DNA of 64,000 nt from Neospora caninum Liverpool (GCF_000208865.1 NC_018396.1:2716101-2780100); one strand, 5' to 3'. Shown: positions 1 through 12,621, counted from the stretch's first letter. Numbers and translations are program-made. The notes: generated by a model from the sequence alone, not told the origin.

Positions 1-74
1 GTGTGTATTCTCGAAGCAAGTTCGAAAATAAAACAAGGTCAGAAAATCTTCTACGTCCACCGCTGACCCCACAG

Positions 75-1289
75 AACACTGCTGGAGGCATTCGATATTC
101 AACTGTTGGAATTAGATGAACAAGAAATGAAACTCTCTCAGGCGGCTTCATCGGTAACCCTCCTGGTCATGGTGGCATTCGCAAGACGCTTTTGCGAAGG
201 TGAGAAGTTTATATCTCTGCGCGAAAACGTTTTTCACAGCTTACCATCTGCTGAAGCATCAACTCTTTCTTAGCGAAGCGAGCTATCATTTCAGACACAA
301 GTAGTAACAGGCAGCACTCTGAAGCAGGTTTCGCGACTAGTGGCGACTGCGTGCACAGTGCGTTTGACACATGACACAGTTCCCCACATTTAGAAAGCTT
401 TATAAACTGAACGTCGCAGGCTTTGCTTCTTCACTTACAGAGAAGGCGTCACGGAGCTGTTTGTGCCGTTCGGATTCCTCGTTTCAAAATCGCAATGCCC
501 CGACGGGGTACTTTCTGTTTGCCAGTCTCCTTGATGTCTTCCATTGAAGTTGTACACCTACGGTGGTCGATTACTGGAATACACGTTCCTTGAAAGTCGT
601 ATGCAGTTTCTGAAAGTGTGATTGCATGTTGCGCAGTTGATGCGACCTCTACAAGGCTGCTCGAGAGTACACTCCAAACACTCGGCCTCGAGTCTAGACG
701 TCCGTCTCATGTTTGGCGACATCAGTTCCAAGACAATCCTGCTAGGACGATGTCTCGATCTGAAAAGCCATTACCTAATTTGGTGCCGAGACCCCTTCTC
801 TTGCAAAGTATCACCGTGTCGCAAGGAGAACCTGTTTTTTTGCAGCTGCAGAACTCGACACGCAGCGGAAGTGAAGCCTCTTCAGGCACAGTGACAGCAA
901 GAGGCGCTGCGGATTTGGATCTTTTGAACGCGTACGACAACGCCCTCGCGGACGCACTGGAGGCTGCAATCGAAGCGAGAAAAGTATGGCACGACAGAGG
1001 AAGACGCCCACGGGTGGCTTCAGCATCACCGAATATTTCGAGGTTTACTGAGAGGAATCAAGCCGCCGCAATACAAGCTGCAGTCTCGGAGTTGACTTTG
1101 ACACCTGTGAATGGAAGGAAAGAACTGTTTCAACTGTTTATGGACGACGCCTCCGAGATCCCCCGGGATACATGGCGAGAGATCTTGCTGTTCAGATTAG
1201 GACAGCTGCAAGAACCGAATCAATCCAGTCGGAGGGTGGTTGCTGTCGCACACACGAAATCGCCCCTCGTTCAAGAGGTAGAACCTTGA
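75..1289 (+). CDS. 3' part of an uncharacterised gene (model incomplete)
   Basis: I do not recognise the product. The best-supported part is the open frame 629-1289, which follows an acceptor-like CAG and ends at a TGA. Its first internal ATG, at 750, would give 179 residues. The translated piece is soluble and rich in Ala and Arg, with a helical stretch (LLNAYDNALADALEAAIEAR) and no membrane segment. Two upstream exon-like pieces are visible: 75-199 (acceptor CCCACAG, donor GAAG/GTGAGA) and about 443-507 (acceptor TTACAGAG, donor GGG/GTACTT). Both have protein-like reading such as LLELDEQEM and ELFVPFGFLV. The phase from 507 into 629 does not fit cleanly, so the joining is unresolved and the real gene probably begins before the window. 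Alternatively, 750-1289 is a small gene by itself. Confidence 0.4.
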
Positions 1290-2390
1290 GGGCACGCATT
1301 CTTCACTATTCTGCTTTAGCCCTTTTGCGGATGGCGTCTTCTACTTAGTCCGTCAGCTGCGGTTTCGAGAACGGAATTTCCCTTGCGATTGGCGGAGAAA
1401 GTTTCGTGGCATCCGTCGGGAGAAAGAGGATCCAAACCATGGATCCAATTGTTTTAGGGGGAGTGTAGGCAAACTGTTTCCTCCTAAGATGAAGCGAAAT
1501 TCTTCGTAGTCGCAGGTCTCGATATATCATGGCCTGGTATGACATACTGTTGAGGCACCGAAATCTTGTAACTACAAATACTGGAACAATCCAATAGAAC
1601 CCAAGCCTTCGCTAGTCACATAAGAATCGTTCAGTTCATAGAGGGTCGAGTGCTAATGTCCCGCATGTGTTACAAGCACAAAATCTCTGCATTGCCGCTG
1701 CTTACGACCATATGTACAGCTAGCAAAGCGGCTGCTCAGAACTTGTAGTATGTGTAATGCATACAGGAGTGGACACCAGTTCCCCTTTTAGCAAGAGGGG
1801 GGCGAAGACGCTCACCGTCAACCAAGCCCCTCCCGTCGCCTGTCGTCGTGAAACGTGAATCAGATGCGGTCGCCCGTCACGCTGCGACCAGAGCTCGCCT
1901 CAGGCTCACGACGGCAGCTTCTTTTTGAGCATAGAGAGATGAATACCTCTCTAGTTCAGAGGTTCTCTGGCACGAACAGCGTGCGTGAAACTCAATTGCG
2001 ACTTTGAACAGCACCTTAGTGAGCTGGATATTTCGGTCGTTTTCCAGCAGGTATCTACTTCTACACGTAGAACGAAAGACGAGTACCCCAATTATACGCG
2101 AGATAACTGCTAGGAATTTTCGCTGGCTCCTCGTACCAAGAGTTTGTCTTAGCTCCTAGTCTACCGTCTTGGAAGCAATCTCGTACTACGAAATCAGGAG
2201 TATCCGCTGGGCATTTTGCCTTCTCGAAACCTCTTCGAACAATGTTTAATCGTGTGCAACCTCCGAGAGCGTGTAAGTTCCACACGGTGAAGACAGAAAC
2301 AAGAGGGCAGATCCTACCAGCACAGTGAATAAACTTGAGAGAGGATCTATCACGTCAATGACTTAAAAGACCACTTCCTTGCGACGACCC
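1290..2390. other. Intergenic, no gene seen
   Basis: Only short, mutually overlapping open frames lie here. There are no splice-framed exons, RNA genes or repeats that I can recognise. It separates the end of the first gene from the 3' end of the eL31 gene and presumably holds both 3' untranslated regions. Confidence 0.5.
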
Positions 2391-3674
2391 TTACTCCTCG
2401 TTCACATACTCAGTCTTCAGGTTGTTGAAAGACGCAACAGGAACATGTTGGACGAGAGTGTAGAATTTCTCCTTGCTGTCCTCGTCATCGTTTCGTCGGC
2501 GAGCGATGCGCACGCGCACACGACGAGGCACATTTCTGATGCCGCCCGACCAGATGAACTTGTTCAGTTTGGTGTCAATGCGGACATCCTGGGGAAGCAG
2601 ACAGCACACACCAACCGGCCACACGCGTTGTGGAAGGGTCACTCCGCGATATATTCAATCTTCCCTATATCTCCACCGAAATCCACCGCAGCGTTCTACG
2701 ACAGCTCGTTTTTCCGGAAGAAAACGAAAACACGCCAAGAACCACACTGAATATCGCATCTCCGCATGCTCTTCCCCACTACAGAATAGAAGTGGAAGTC
2801 TATCCACGCAGGTGTGGGATGCACAAACGAGACTCAGATGTTAGGCTCCCATCTCTTTGGAACACTGTTGCAGCAGACGATACCCCTATACTGGTTTTGC
2901 ATGTTCAACCGGCATGAGTTCATACGAGAACTCACCTTGGTGTGCATTGTCTTTTGAGCGAAACGACGGATTTCCCGAAGCGCTCTCGGTGCACGCTTCT
3001 TAAACTGGATACCATGGATCAGCTTGTGAAGGTGGATGGTGTAGTCCCGGCAGACAGGCTGCAGGGACTTGTTCTGTGCCTTGCGCGTAGTTCCTACACG
3101 CATGAGAGAGTACACACGCAGGTGAGCGATAAGGAATAGAGGTACCACCCATATCCCCAAGAGCAGTTACAGCTTTCTGGGTACAGGATGGAGCGCATCG
3201 AAAAGTTTCCCCGAATTGTTAAAAGTAAACATCCTGTTTCCCAGAGTGCCGACGCTGAGTCCGCGTCCGATTCGTTTACCCGCCACAGCCGAACGGGCCC
3301 ACAGTTTGCCGCGCCATGCACCATTTCGGATTCCCGTACACCACAGTACTGTCTCTCTGTCTCTTTGATGCTTTTTTGATGATGTACTGAGAGGATGTCG
3401 TCAATAATTCTCAAATTCCCACGTCGTTTTTAATTCCAGAAACGACGCCGCCGTACACGGCCTCTGGCATGCATGTTGCCCCCATACTCGTTGCGGGATT
3501 GGTACAGCAGGCCATTGACGGCAACGCCGGAGTACGGGAAGCAACGAAAATCCCATTGCAATGGGAAAGGGCGAAAAAAATTGAAAAAACACTCTTCTCC
3601 CGCTGTACTTGCTGAGGGGTAAAAAATTGTCAGCCGGCAACCAAACACTCCCGGGCGGGATGCTTACCCTTCAT
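2391..3674 (-). CDS. RPL31: 60S ribosomal protein eL31
   Basis: Cytosolic large-subunit ribosomal protein eL31, which sits near the peptide exit tunnel. Coding exons on the minus strand are 3674-3668 (ATG AAG G), 3093-2936 and 2588-2391. All phases agree and the total is 120 residues, the usual family size. Family hallmarks are [61 protein letters not shown] and the ending TLVQHVPV. Donors are GTAAGC and GTGAGT. The first coding exon carries only seven bases, so the start was chosen because the phase-1 join gives a basic start ([11 protein letters not shown]) of the right length. The 574-nt first intron holds a GCATGCATG sequence. The identity is certain; only the tiny first exon is inferred. 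Confidence 0.95.
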
Positions 3675-6206
3675 GGTCTCCCGGGAAAACAATAGTCCAG
3701 GCCTTTCGCCGAACGAGGTTCCCAGGTCTATGAACAAGAAAAAAGCGCCGTAATTCACCACTGAGAAAAACGGCCGTTTGCAATATCGAGCGGACGGGAG
3801 GTTCCTGTTTTCTCGGGTCAAGAATCCGGCGAGGTCGACCCGCGAGTAGTCAATGGGATCAAACACAGCGCCCTGATGCCCACCACGGTTGCGGAAAAGT
3901 TCTTTACTGAGTAGCGGCTTATAGGCGGGAGGACGCAATGTAACCTGTGGGGTACCGCGTGCAGGTAAGTGGTGTCTTCATCGGCTTGCGGAGACTGCTG
4001 GCAGCAGAGCAATTTGCTGTGATGCAGACGCGAAAACCTTAACCTACAAGTGCGACCAGAAAGAACCAGCCAGCTATCGCGTCCTTTCACCAAAATGGCT
4101 AGGCAGCTTCCTCAGGGAATAGAGAGTCCACCACCTCGAAAAGGGACGGTTACAGCAGCCACCCACAACAGTGGCGTCTCTCTCGCCCAAAAGAAGTTGG
4201 TTGCCTTTGAGAGCGAGACTGTCACCTTGCCGTGCCATTGCCGCCGTCACGGAGGTTAATAAGCACTTGGTGTATGATCTGCAATAACACGTGCCAGCGT
4301 GCATCATCCACTGAGTACGCTACCTGCTCCCGTAAACCACAGGTTGAACAACTAGAGAGGAGACCTTTTGTTGTTACAGGCAAAATAGATAACATGAATT
4401 ACGGACGCTTTTTATTCTACAAAAATAGTGGACCGGTGCCCCACTTTCGAACATTTGACCCCCTTTCTAGTGTATTAGTGTCCTCACACGGTGGAACCGG
4501 TTAGAACATCCATGGTGTGTCCATCACTAATCAACGTGACTGCCCCTTGTAGGTGGAACGGAACGCGACCGTCCTGTCACTGCTTGCCCCCAGATGATAA
4601 CTATTGTGGAAATAGAACCAACTGAACTCACAGCCAGTCCCCTTGAAGAAGCCATGCCTCCTGACAGGCACGAGGTAAACCCTGTTTTCACGCGGGAGGC
4701 TGGCGCTCCGGCGGATCGTCCCGTGCCGCAGACATTTTGTACAGAGCTTTGTTCTCCCAACAACTCCAGCACGTGCAGCGTTACGTCCCAAACTACACAC
4801 ATCCTAACGAGACGTGAACGCCACCCTGCAAGATAGATATTAATAAGCGGTTGGAAAACGCTAAAGTGAGTGCGGTGTAAGACTTATAGAGCTCTGGACA
4901 AAAAAGTGGTCAAGGTACAGGAAGATCCTCGAAAATGGTGCGAGACACCTCGACTGTATTGAAAATCCAGCACTAGCGACCAGCGGACCGTCACCAACTT
5001 AACGAAGGCAAAGAAGCGGTATGCTGCCTGCATCAGGTCCATCACTAATTCCGATAAGGAATTGGTTGGAGACCGTCTTCTCACATTAGAAGTTCCTCCT
5101 TAGATAAGGCTTACGCGTGTCATTACGAGAACCTGCAGACCTGCATCAGTGCACACCCTTCAAGCAAAACATGGATGCCATCGCTAGCCCTGACTATCGA
5201 AGGATGGAACTTTACAGTCTGTGTATAGCTTTTTTTGGTTTACATTCTATGGCCGCAGCACACGAGCTCCACCTTTGTCCTCGAGTGACAATTCGGATGA
5301 CCACTAATGAAACACGTGATTGAAGACACCCGGAGGCTGTCGAAATAAAGCCGCAAAATTAACAGACTGTAACAGTGCCGCGACAACTGGCTCCGCAGGA
5401 ACTGAATCACACTGTGGATCATGATGTATTCCCTTACATATCTGAATGACAACCCACGAAACTCGATCGCAAGCGCATTACGCGAGCGTTTCCACCGGAG
5501 GAAGAAATTCAGGATAAGCTCAATTTGCATATACCATCACTTGAGGGATGCTGTGCAAATCACCCCCCGATTCCCGGAGTCCAGATTGTGCTAGTGATTC
5601 ACTACCTGTCACGGAAACAAAAAACGCCGCTGGGCAATGCATACCCCTTACACTCAGAGACAATTGGTTACTGATGTGCAACCTGACAGGATCCAGGAAC
5701 ACCAGACCCTCTAACTTGTATCGCCGAACACCCTCATAGTACATTCCTTCTCGCTACATTCAGTTCTCACGGTAGAACTCGCTTGCGCGTTTAGCTTTCC
5801 CTGCAGCCTTTAGCATAAACCCAAGAACTACCCGCCGCTGAATATCAACGACTAATCACGCGACAGCGTTCACGCGTTCCCTTGCAGATCACGAACAAAA
5901 GATGGTACAGAGATGCCACATTGAGAAGTGTTGTTTGATATTCCCGTGCGATCGAGCAACGAGGGCGCAGCAGGTGTCGCAGGTTGCCAAACGGCTGCGA
6001 TCCTCGTATACTTCGATGCCGTCTCGCGAAAAGTATCGTGGATGCACAGTCACCCCAAGGTTCACCTGTGGTGACCCCCTCACAATGATCGAAGACACAC
6101 GGGCAGAGGGGTTTGCTCACATCCACGTGAGAGATCATACAGCCCCTCCCGAACACCTTCGGTCTCGCTTATTGACTCATTCGAGTTCACCTTATCCGGT
6201 TCAGCC
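3675..6206. other. Intergenic: eL31 5' flank and downstream gene 3' flank
   Basis: No convincing exon. Frames are short and overlap on both strands, none shows family motifs, and stop codons are frequent. The first few hundred bases are presumably the eL31 promoter and leader. The last part is the 3' flank of the coiled-coil gene. A 35-base stretch near 4590-4625 resembles one near 54271-54306 (see findings). Confidence 0.5.
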
Positions 6207-7697
6207 TTATGGCGGGCTCTCTCCATATTTCTTTCCTCTCTCATCGTCGAGCCAGCCGTCCGTGAGATGTTCGCCATGGAAACCCTTGTCAGTTAAATGG
6301 CCCCTCTCCACCTCCGCCGAGAACCGGAGCTGAGTTACATGCGCAACAAGGGTGTTCCGAAGGTGCTCCGAAGGTAACACAATAAAGAGCGGTAACGAAG
6401 ATTTCCCTGCTTCCACGAAGAAAGCCACGATGCGGTTGAGTTCTTCGTCTCGTACATCTTGCCTATAATTACCCTCTTTCTCCAGCAATCGGCGTAGTTT
6501 TTCAGACGTTGTTACTATGCGAACAACGTCTAAAACAGGAATGAACTTTATGGTATCCCGTCTAGTTAGCACAAGAAGACGGAGTGCATAGTCAACCCTC
6601 AAAGCCATGGTTCTGCGCTCTGACCCCTGCAACATCTGAACGAACATGCCGCCTTTGAGCTTAGGATCGCTGAAAAAAACGACTCCGACGGTCTTAGTCT
6701 GAACTCCGATGTCTTCCGTGGCGACGTTCGTGGCAAACCCCTCCTCCCGAAGAGCTTTCTCTTGATCGTTTAGTTGATTATTCATCTGCTTTATGTCAGT
6801 GTCCAGACCTCCACCCGTGGTTTGAGTTTCCTCGAGTGTATGCAATATTTTCCTCAAAGCATCGATGTTTTCCATAGACTTCCGCTCAACCTGTTTCTGT
6901 GCGGCAATTCGCTGGTCCGCTACCCGAAGTGCCTCTTTCAACTGTTCAACCTTTTCTTTCAGACGGTTGACCGAATTGGTTTCTTTTTCTGATTGTTTCC
7001 TGCTTGGCACCTCCCTTTCCCCGTCTAGTATATCTTTGAGCTTTCCTTCTAAAATATGACAGTTCCGACACTTCTTCTCTCCATGATTTCCATTTCCCCG
7101 GACGGATGCTGACAACTTCGGAGAAATGAGCATGTGAGACGCATCCTCTGCCACGCAACAAGTACAGTTTTTCAGTCTGTGAAAGCTTCGTGAAAGTGGA
7201 TCCTCGAAAAGCCCCTCGTCCCCTGACCTGTACCTCGGTCTGCCCACACGCCGGTAGTGGCCATTGGGGAGCCTTCTCAGATGTGTAAGTTCTGCAGCAT
7301 GGACCCCCGCCACCGCAAACAACCCCGTACGAGGCAAATTGTCTTTGCGAACAGATCTTCTAACACAATCTTCGCTTTCTGGACCAGATTCAGTTCTTGC
7401 TGCGTCTCTGGGTGGTAGTGCTGTTCCAGTCCCCGGTGAGTCATGCCGGTTACCTGCGCACCTTTCCTGGATGGGGATATGACTGCGGCTAGCTGCAGTT
7501 AGACAAGTAGGTGTTGTCCCTCCAAAAACCTCCGAACAAACAAATAATTTCTGGGAGCTGGGAGGGGAAGACGCTCTACTCGAAGAACGCGGAGACATGG
7601 CAGGTGACCAAGAAGAAGGCGTTTGACTTTCCGTCAGCTGCTCTTCTTTCTTGCCAGCTTGCTCTTCCATACTCGGCCAGTTCATCTCGGTATCCAA
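6207..7697 (-). CDS. Coiled-coil protein with C-terminal PH-like domain
   Basis: Single open frame of 496 residues with no intron needed. The N-terminal 130 residues are Ser/Pro/Thr-rich and probably disordered. Cysteines cluster at about 178-181 (CTCC) and 210-214 (CRNCH) and could bind metal. Residues about 235-320 form a charged heptad-rich coiled coil (EKVEQLKEALRVADQRIAAQ). Residues about 333-458 alternate beta-strand and polar patterns (MFVQMLQG, TMALRVDYALRLLVLTRR, IKFIPVLDVVRIV) and end in an amphipathic helix. That is the order expected of the PH-like folds common in apicomplexan pellicle and signalling proteins. No signal peptide or TM. The PH assignment is inferred from pattern, not a motif match. 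The start is the first ATG of the frame. A cytoskeletal or membrane-adaptor role is possible but unproven. Confidence 0.65.
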   Translation of the reverse strand: MDTEMNWPSMEEQAGKKEEQLTESQTPSSWSPAMSPRSSSRASSPPSSQKLFVCSEVFGGTTPTCLTAASRSHIPIQERCAGNRHDSPGTGTALPPRDAARTESGPESEDCVRRSVRKDNLPRTGLFAVAGVHAAELTHLRRLPNGHYRRVGRPRYRSGDEGLFEDPLSRSFHRLKNCTCCVAEDASHMLISPKLSASVRGNGNHGEKKCRNCHILEGKLKDILDGEREVPSRKQSEKETNSVNRLKEKVEQLKEALRVADQRIAAQKQVERKSMENIDALRKILHTLEETQTTGGGLDTDIKQMNNQLNDQEKALREEGFATNVATEDIGVQTKTVGVVFFSDPKLKGGMFVQMLQGSERRTMALRVDYALRLLVLTRRDTIKFIPVLDVVRIVTTSEKLRRLLEKEGNYRQDVRDEELNRIVAFFVEAGKSSLPLFIVLPSEHLRNTLVAHVTQLRFSAEVERGHLTDKGFHGEHLTDGWLDDERGKKYGESPP

Positions 7698-8899
7698 GGT
7701 CGGTCCTGATGAATCATCGCTTCCTTGAGCTATCCTTCCTAGTGTTTTTTCTTTACGAATTTTAACGAATGTTCGTCCCGCAGATACGAACTATGAGAGA
7801 AACAACTGTCGAGCGGAGAGACCCCTCGAGGACATGCATATGCATTGGATGTAGATAGGCATACGACTACTGATGCGGTCTTGTGAAATGTCCTATAGGG
7901 AATAATTGGTTCTGAGAGAGCGCTGGAAGGGCAGAATACAAAGGCAGTTATGAGGATGACACCACCTGTCCCGCTCACTAGCTGAGGAGTTGCCCGTTGC
8001 AAATCCAGCAGGCACGAATATTAAACCGCTGATGAAGCAAAGAGGTCAGCCTGAGCACGAGAAAGTAGCGGGTGATCAGAGCGTTGGCACCTTGCCGTGG
8101 AAGAATGTCTTGTCAGTTGCGTCGGAAGAAGACCACCACCAGTGTCCTAAGAGACAAAAAACAGTGAAGCGGAGGCAGTGGCAGTTGGCTTTCTAGCGTA
8201 GTACTCAACAAGGAATCTTCATAGGTCTCCTTTCCACAATAGGATTCCACCAGTGGCCGCTGCACCGACAACACAGCTCTGTTGTTTTCCCCCCTTCCAT
8301 CCATTTGGGGCACTACAGTATTGCTGGCTCGAGCCTAGTCAGGGTCTACTTGTTTGGAATACTGCATTGCTTACTAATACTCGGTGGCTGTATTCGCAAC
8401 GAAGACTCCTTGCCCAGCTGAGGGACGGCAGCCTCAAAAACGTGGTGACCGAACGAGAGCGATTTTGAAACAGAGTGACGATCTTTCGTCAGCCCCTGCT
8501 CCACATGATCCACACGCCGTGCAGGTGGCTGAGTCGGTGAAGTGCCTAAGACCGATTCAACGAAACTCGCTAATTTGGCACGAAATTCCAATGTTGCAGA
8601 TCCAGGCGCGGCAGCTGACTAGAAAAACCCTTACCTGCATGTGACGCACGCTTTGGAGCTGACCCGCTATCCCATGGGGACCCGAGTACGGTTGCATAAG
8701 ACGAAGAAGGCCGAAGCAAACATGGAGGAACACCGAGAGCGGGTGGACAGCTTGTACTGCGAACAGTGACCGCTTTGAACACCCGGAACTGAGCACAATG
8801 AGCCGTCAAAATTGCTGGTACCAGCTCATGACCCGCAAAAGGAGCCTTCCCAATGGATAAATCAATACATTCGACAGAGGGGACAAGACTGAAAAGGGA
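7698..8899. other. Intergenic, no gene seen
   Basis: Holds the 5' flank of the minus-strand coiled-coil gene. Overlapping short frames occur on both strands at 8250-8800, but none has splice signals or recognisable sequence. Confidence 0.4.
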
Positions 8900-8978
8900 A
8901 GGAGTGTTTCGAGCAACTCAGAGCGACAGTACAAGTGAAAGAACAACAAAAGGCTGCTGCGAGTTCATATGAGACGAG

Positions 8979-9822
8979 ATGAGGACGGCTGCCGCCGTCA
9001 GGAGAGAGGGAAGCGGGGACAACAGCTCTGTGGGTCACGTCTCAACACCCCGGCTGGCAACAAGCTTCACACTACCACCCAAAAGTTCCACGGACAGCAG
9101 AGGCAACTCAGTCATCCAGCCAGCGAGGGAGCCAGATTGCATGGGAGAATACTTCATCGATTTCACCGTGTGAGGGGAAGAACTTGCTTCGTTCGAGAAT
9201 GGCAAAGTGCCTGAACCGCACTTGACTCTGGTCCAGGTCACGCCACGTAGCTTGCTGTAGGGTTTCCTCGACGTTCGGATGGCTTGCTAGGATTGCGGAC
9301 TGGATTTTATCTCGTGATCAGCCCCCGCATCCAAATGTCTCCTTCGAATACAATGGAAAAGCTGATCCATGGAATTTCTTGAAGGCGGCACTGCTGTCTA
9401 CCAGTGGAGCAACATCCACGCGTTCGCGAAGAATAGAATTGTACGATGATAGCTGCGTGGGCTGCTAGAATACCGAAAGTGAGGGGGCGTCGCAAAGTGC
9501 CCGCATTGGTGACTGCTAAAACCCAAAGTTTTTCCTGAAGCTTGAGAAGAAGAGTACTAAAAAATTTATGAAGTGACTGTCGGTCTCTCGTGCGTTCTAC
9601 CGAGCATCTAGAAACCACCTGAGGCGCCTCATTTGCCGGACCATTCAGCGTTTCGCACTCACTACTCATTTTCACTCCACACAGCATGCCGGCTTCATCA
9701 GCCGTGGAAACCATCTTGGAATCTTTCACAACTTCGCCCCTTGCTTCCGACGCCCTCACGGTAGCAGAGGCTCCACAGGGTCGGGCCGGCGGGTTTTCGA
9801 CGCTGTCTAACGAAGACGCTGT
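8979..9822. other. Possible unassigned exons, strand unclear
   Basis: On the minus strand the stretch 9822-9307 is open after an acceptor-like CCACAG. It reads as a mixed polar N-terminal part followed by a more hydrophobic piece (LLLKLQEKLWVLAV, FGILAAHAAIIVQF). It could be an exon of a small membrane protein. On the plus strand a 64-codon frame at 8979-9173 begins with ATG and ends in GEYFIDFTV. These face each other, and neither matches a family I know. They may be real exons or chance frames; codon-usage scoring or transcripts would decide. Confidence 0.25.
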
Positions 9823-11900
9823 GGACTATTTGCAGCTGAGGTTAGGCCACGTGACTACTTAGCTACACTAAAGCGGGTCTTCGCAATGACACGGGGGAAC
9901 TGTCGGATCCTTCGGCAGGCTTATCAAGTGTTAAAGAGTGGTTGCTTCACTAGTGTTGGTTCTCGAGTTCGTGCCGATTGTCTCCCACTGAGCTTATCCC
10001 CTCTGTGGTGATCCATTTTTGCGCACACGCCACAATAGGGGCTCCAGAGTAATGTCGAACACCATAAGCAGTAGAACGGGATTTGCGATGAAGTGTGAGG
10101 GAATAGCAATAGAACACCAGTCTGTGGTTGATAGGACGTAGAAACTGCAAAGTGCAGATACTACTGTGCGCAAGATACACAGAGGAGACCCACACAACAC
10201 GAGGAGACAATGGCGGCGAACTTAAGTTACGATTTTATCACCTCAGAAGGGTATCAGAGACAAGGTAGCTTCTTGTTTCTCTGACTTCTCTTTCATCGAG
10301 GATGCGGCATTTACCGAATTCAAATTCTATTGTGGTTTCCATGACCATCTTATTAAGCGCATGAAGTATAGTTGCGTCCAGCGTCGTCGTTTTCTACGTG
10401 GTCAGCAAGCGGCCACGCTGGAATCGAGGCAAGCAGTAGACATCCGTAGCACAACTGTTCGCCACCATCTGTTGGTCCGTGCGACGGACGAACAGCAGCA
10501 GGACTCCTGCCTGTGAACCGTGTGACACACACGGCATTCACTACACTAAATCTCCAGAAGCACGATTCATATTCAAGTAAAACCGGCAATTAGAGAGGCA
10601 ACGTTGTTACACCAGCCGTCGAATACCAGTTCATCTACAGTGGTTGTCTGCGTTCTGTGTGTAGGACTGGGCAACTAATGCACACGTACGCCGGCGTTAC
10701 TATGGAAAAGGAATAGGCCATGCTTCGTAGTGCTCCTACTGCACTCGTCGGTGCCTGTAACGCTTGGTTAACAGCTCGTGAATGTGTACATGCGTCGGCT
10801 CCTTGTCGCTAGTCGTTTTTTCACACCCCGTGCGGTTGAGGTTAACCTCTGCTGAAACATGCTTGCTGTACAACGCGCCAATGGGGTTTGGCATCCGTGC
10901 CCTATACAGCCTTTGACGGGAGCGCCTGGACTGTTGCGACGTAACGGGCAATCAGAAACAGACCAAGGGACCCCTTTGGTGAAGCATGCAATTTTTCTGG
11001 TGGCGCCGTAAACGTCTGCTTCGAAAGGAACGCCGCTGACACAGTTGCCGAATGCAGGAAACAGCACTTCCCTGGGACTTCCAGTGTGCGTCGCCGGGGC
11101 AACCCCGTCCCGCCCTACGTGAAATGCACCCTTGACTGTGGCGCTCCCAGACAGTTCACAGCACAGAACAAAGACTTTGTGTCCAACCAAAAGAGCGAAG
11201 ACACAACAAATCGTAATTTGAATAGCAATACAACACTCTGGGTAACTTCCGGCATGCTGAAAGCGAGTTTGCAGTTTTGAGCTCGCTGTCGCAGACCAGA
11301 TGGGTTAGCATCGGGAGACTGAAGGAGCATCGCTAGCCGTGCGACGGCTGCACGGGACGAAGAGTCAACGGACTGCAGGAGTGACTGCTCGTCGTCAAGG
11401 TTCCGTGAATTCTGCCGCTGACTAGTGCTGTCTGCCGGGAAGCACGATACTGGTTTTGTCTCTATCTTTCTTCTGTTGCGGCGACTTTTCTAAAGGTAGC
11501 CGCAGGATTGACAAGATTCGCCTCCATATATTTGGGTGCTGTGGCCTGTGGCAGGCAGCCACGGTTGCCTGCGCGTTACGCGTGCGTGTTTTCGCGGATT
11601 TTTCTGTGCGCCATAAATCCTGTTGCTTCGCCGCAAGTGAGGGAACTCCAGTGCCGATAACTCGCTTTTGTTTCCGTTTTGTTGGCGCCTTTAACAAGCA
11701 GTTAACGCTGAGGAACTTGCGCTGACTGACGAATACGCCACGGCAGCTCATTGTTTCGGGGTTGCAGGCGACCTCACGGTGCGACTGCACGCCCGGAGCA
11801 CTCCGTGTTACCCGTCCGACAAGCTCTCGAACCCAGATGCAAGAAACGAGTTTTCTGGTGCCTCTCGTGGACAGCAATTGAGGGAGCCCCTGTGTCTCGA
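9823..11900. other. Intergenic, nothing recognised
   Basis: Several frames of 60-170 codons overlap on both strands (for example 11422-11937 minus and 11456-11725 plus), without clear splice context or family sequence. I see no RNA gene or repeat. Confidence 0.4.
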
Positions 11901-11921
11901 CGAAGAGTCTAACTGCCGGGT

Positions 11922-12369
11922 GTGGCACGGGGCTCAACTTTTTTCAGTTCGCTGCTGCTTCAAGACACAAGCCTCCTCTGGAAACTCAATTGCGATTGGG
12001 AGCTCATTGACATTTCTGTGATCTCGTGTGGGCGTCTGAGCTTCATTTTTTCTCCCAGAATTGAGTTACAGCCAGACTCCCTCACTTTTGAAGGGCACTT
12101 TCCGGTACTCGCTTCGACGTTTTACAGATTCTGTTACTTTGGAAGTGGTCCACTCCACCGTCGTGCAGAGCTTACACAGCAACTATCAAGCACATGCCTT
12201 GGACCTCGGCCTGCTCAACTTCTCTTTTCCCGAAACGTCCTTTTTCGTTAGCGTTCAAGTTGGAGTGAATCTTCAGAATGTATGCCTCGTGATAGGCGGC
12301 GCGGGGCATCCTCTTTCGGCACCTTTCAAAGCGTTGCAGCCGGCAAACGCACGTCACTTCATCATCTGA
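11922..12369 (+). other. Possible exon(s) upstream of the TMEM43 gene
   Basis: Two plus frames look partly protein-like: 11922-12120 (CDWELIDISVIS, RIELQPDSLTFEG) and 12100-12369 (VTLEVVHSTVVQSL, LDLGLLNFSFPETSFFVSVQ). The second ends at a TGA at 12367-12369, before the TMEM43-family start at 12622. A frame change near 12100 would need an intron or indicates that only one is coding. They could be the last exons of an upstream gene. No family recognised. Confidence 0.25.
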
Positions 12370-12621
12370 GAAAGGTGGCACGACGCTGTGACTTTGCAGA
12401 TAGGTTTACGTGATTGTGTCTCGTCAGAACACCACCCGAGCTCTAGAGAGCAAAGTTCAGCACCCCAGCTTTTGTGTTTTCTGGAACGGCGAAGTGCATG
12501 GGCTGCACGACGTTGTTGTCTCCGTTCATGTAAGGCGCCATCTGGTCACCGCCATTTTCTGAGGTCACGCGCCTATCCAACCTGGCCCCTTTCCTCAGCA
12601 TCTTCTTCCACACCTCGCAAA

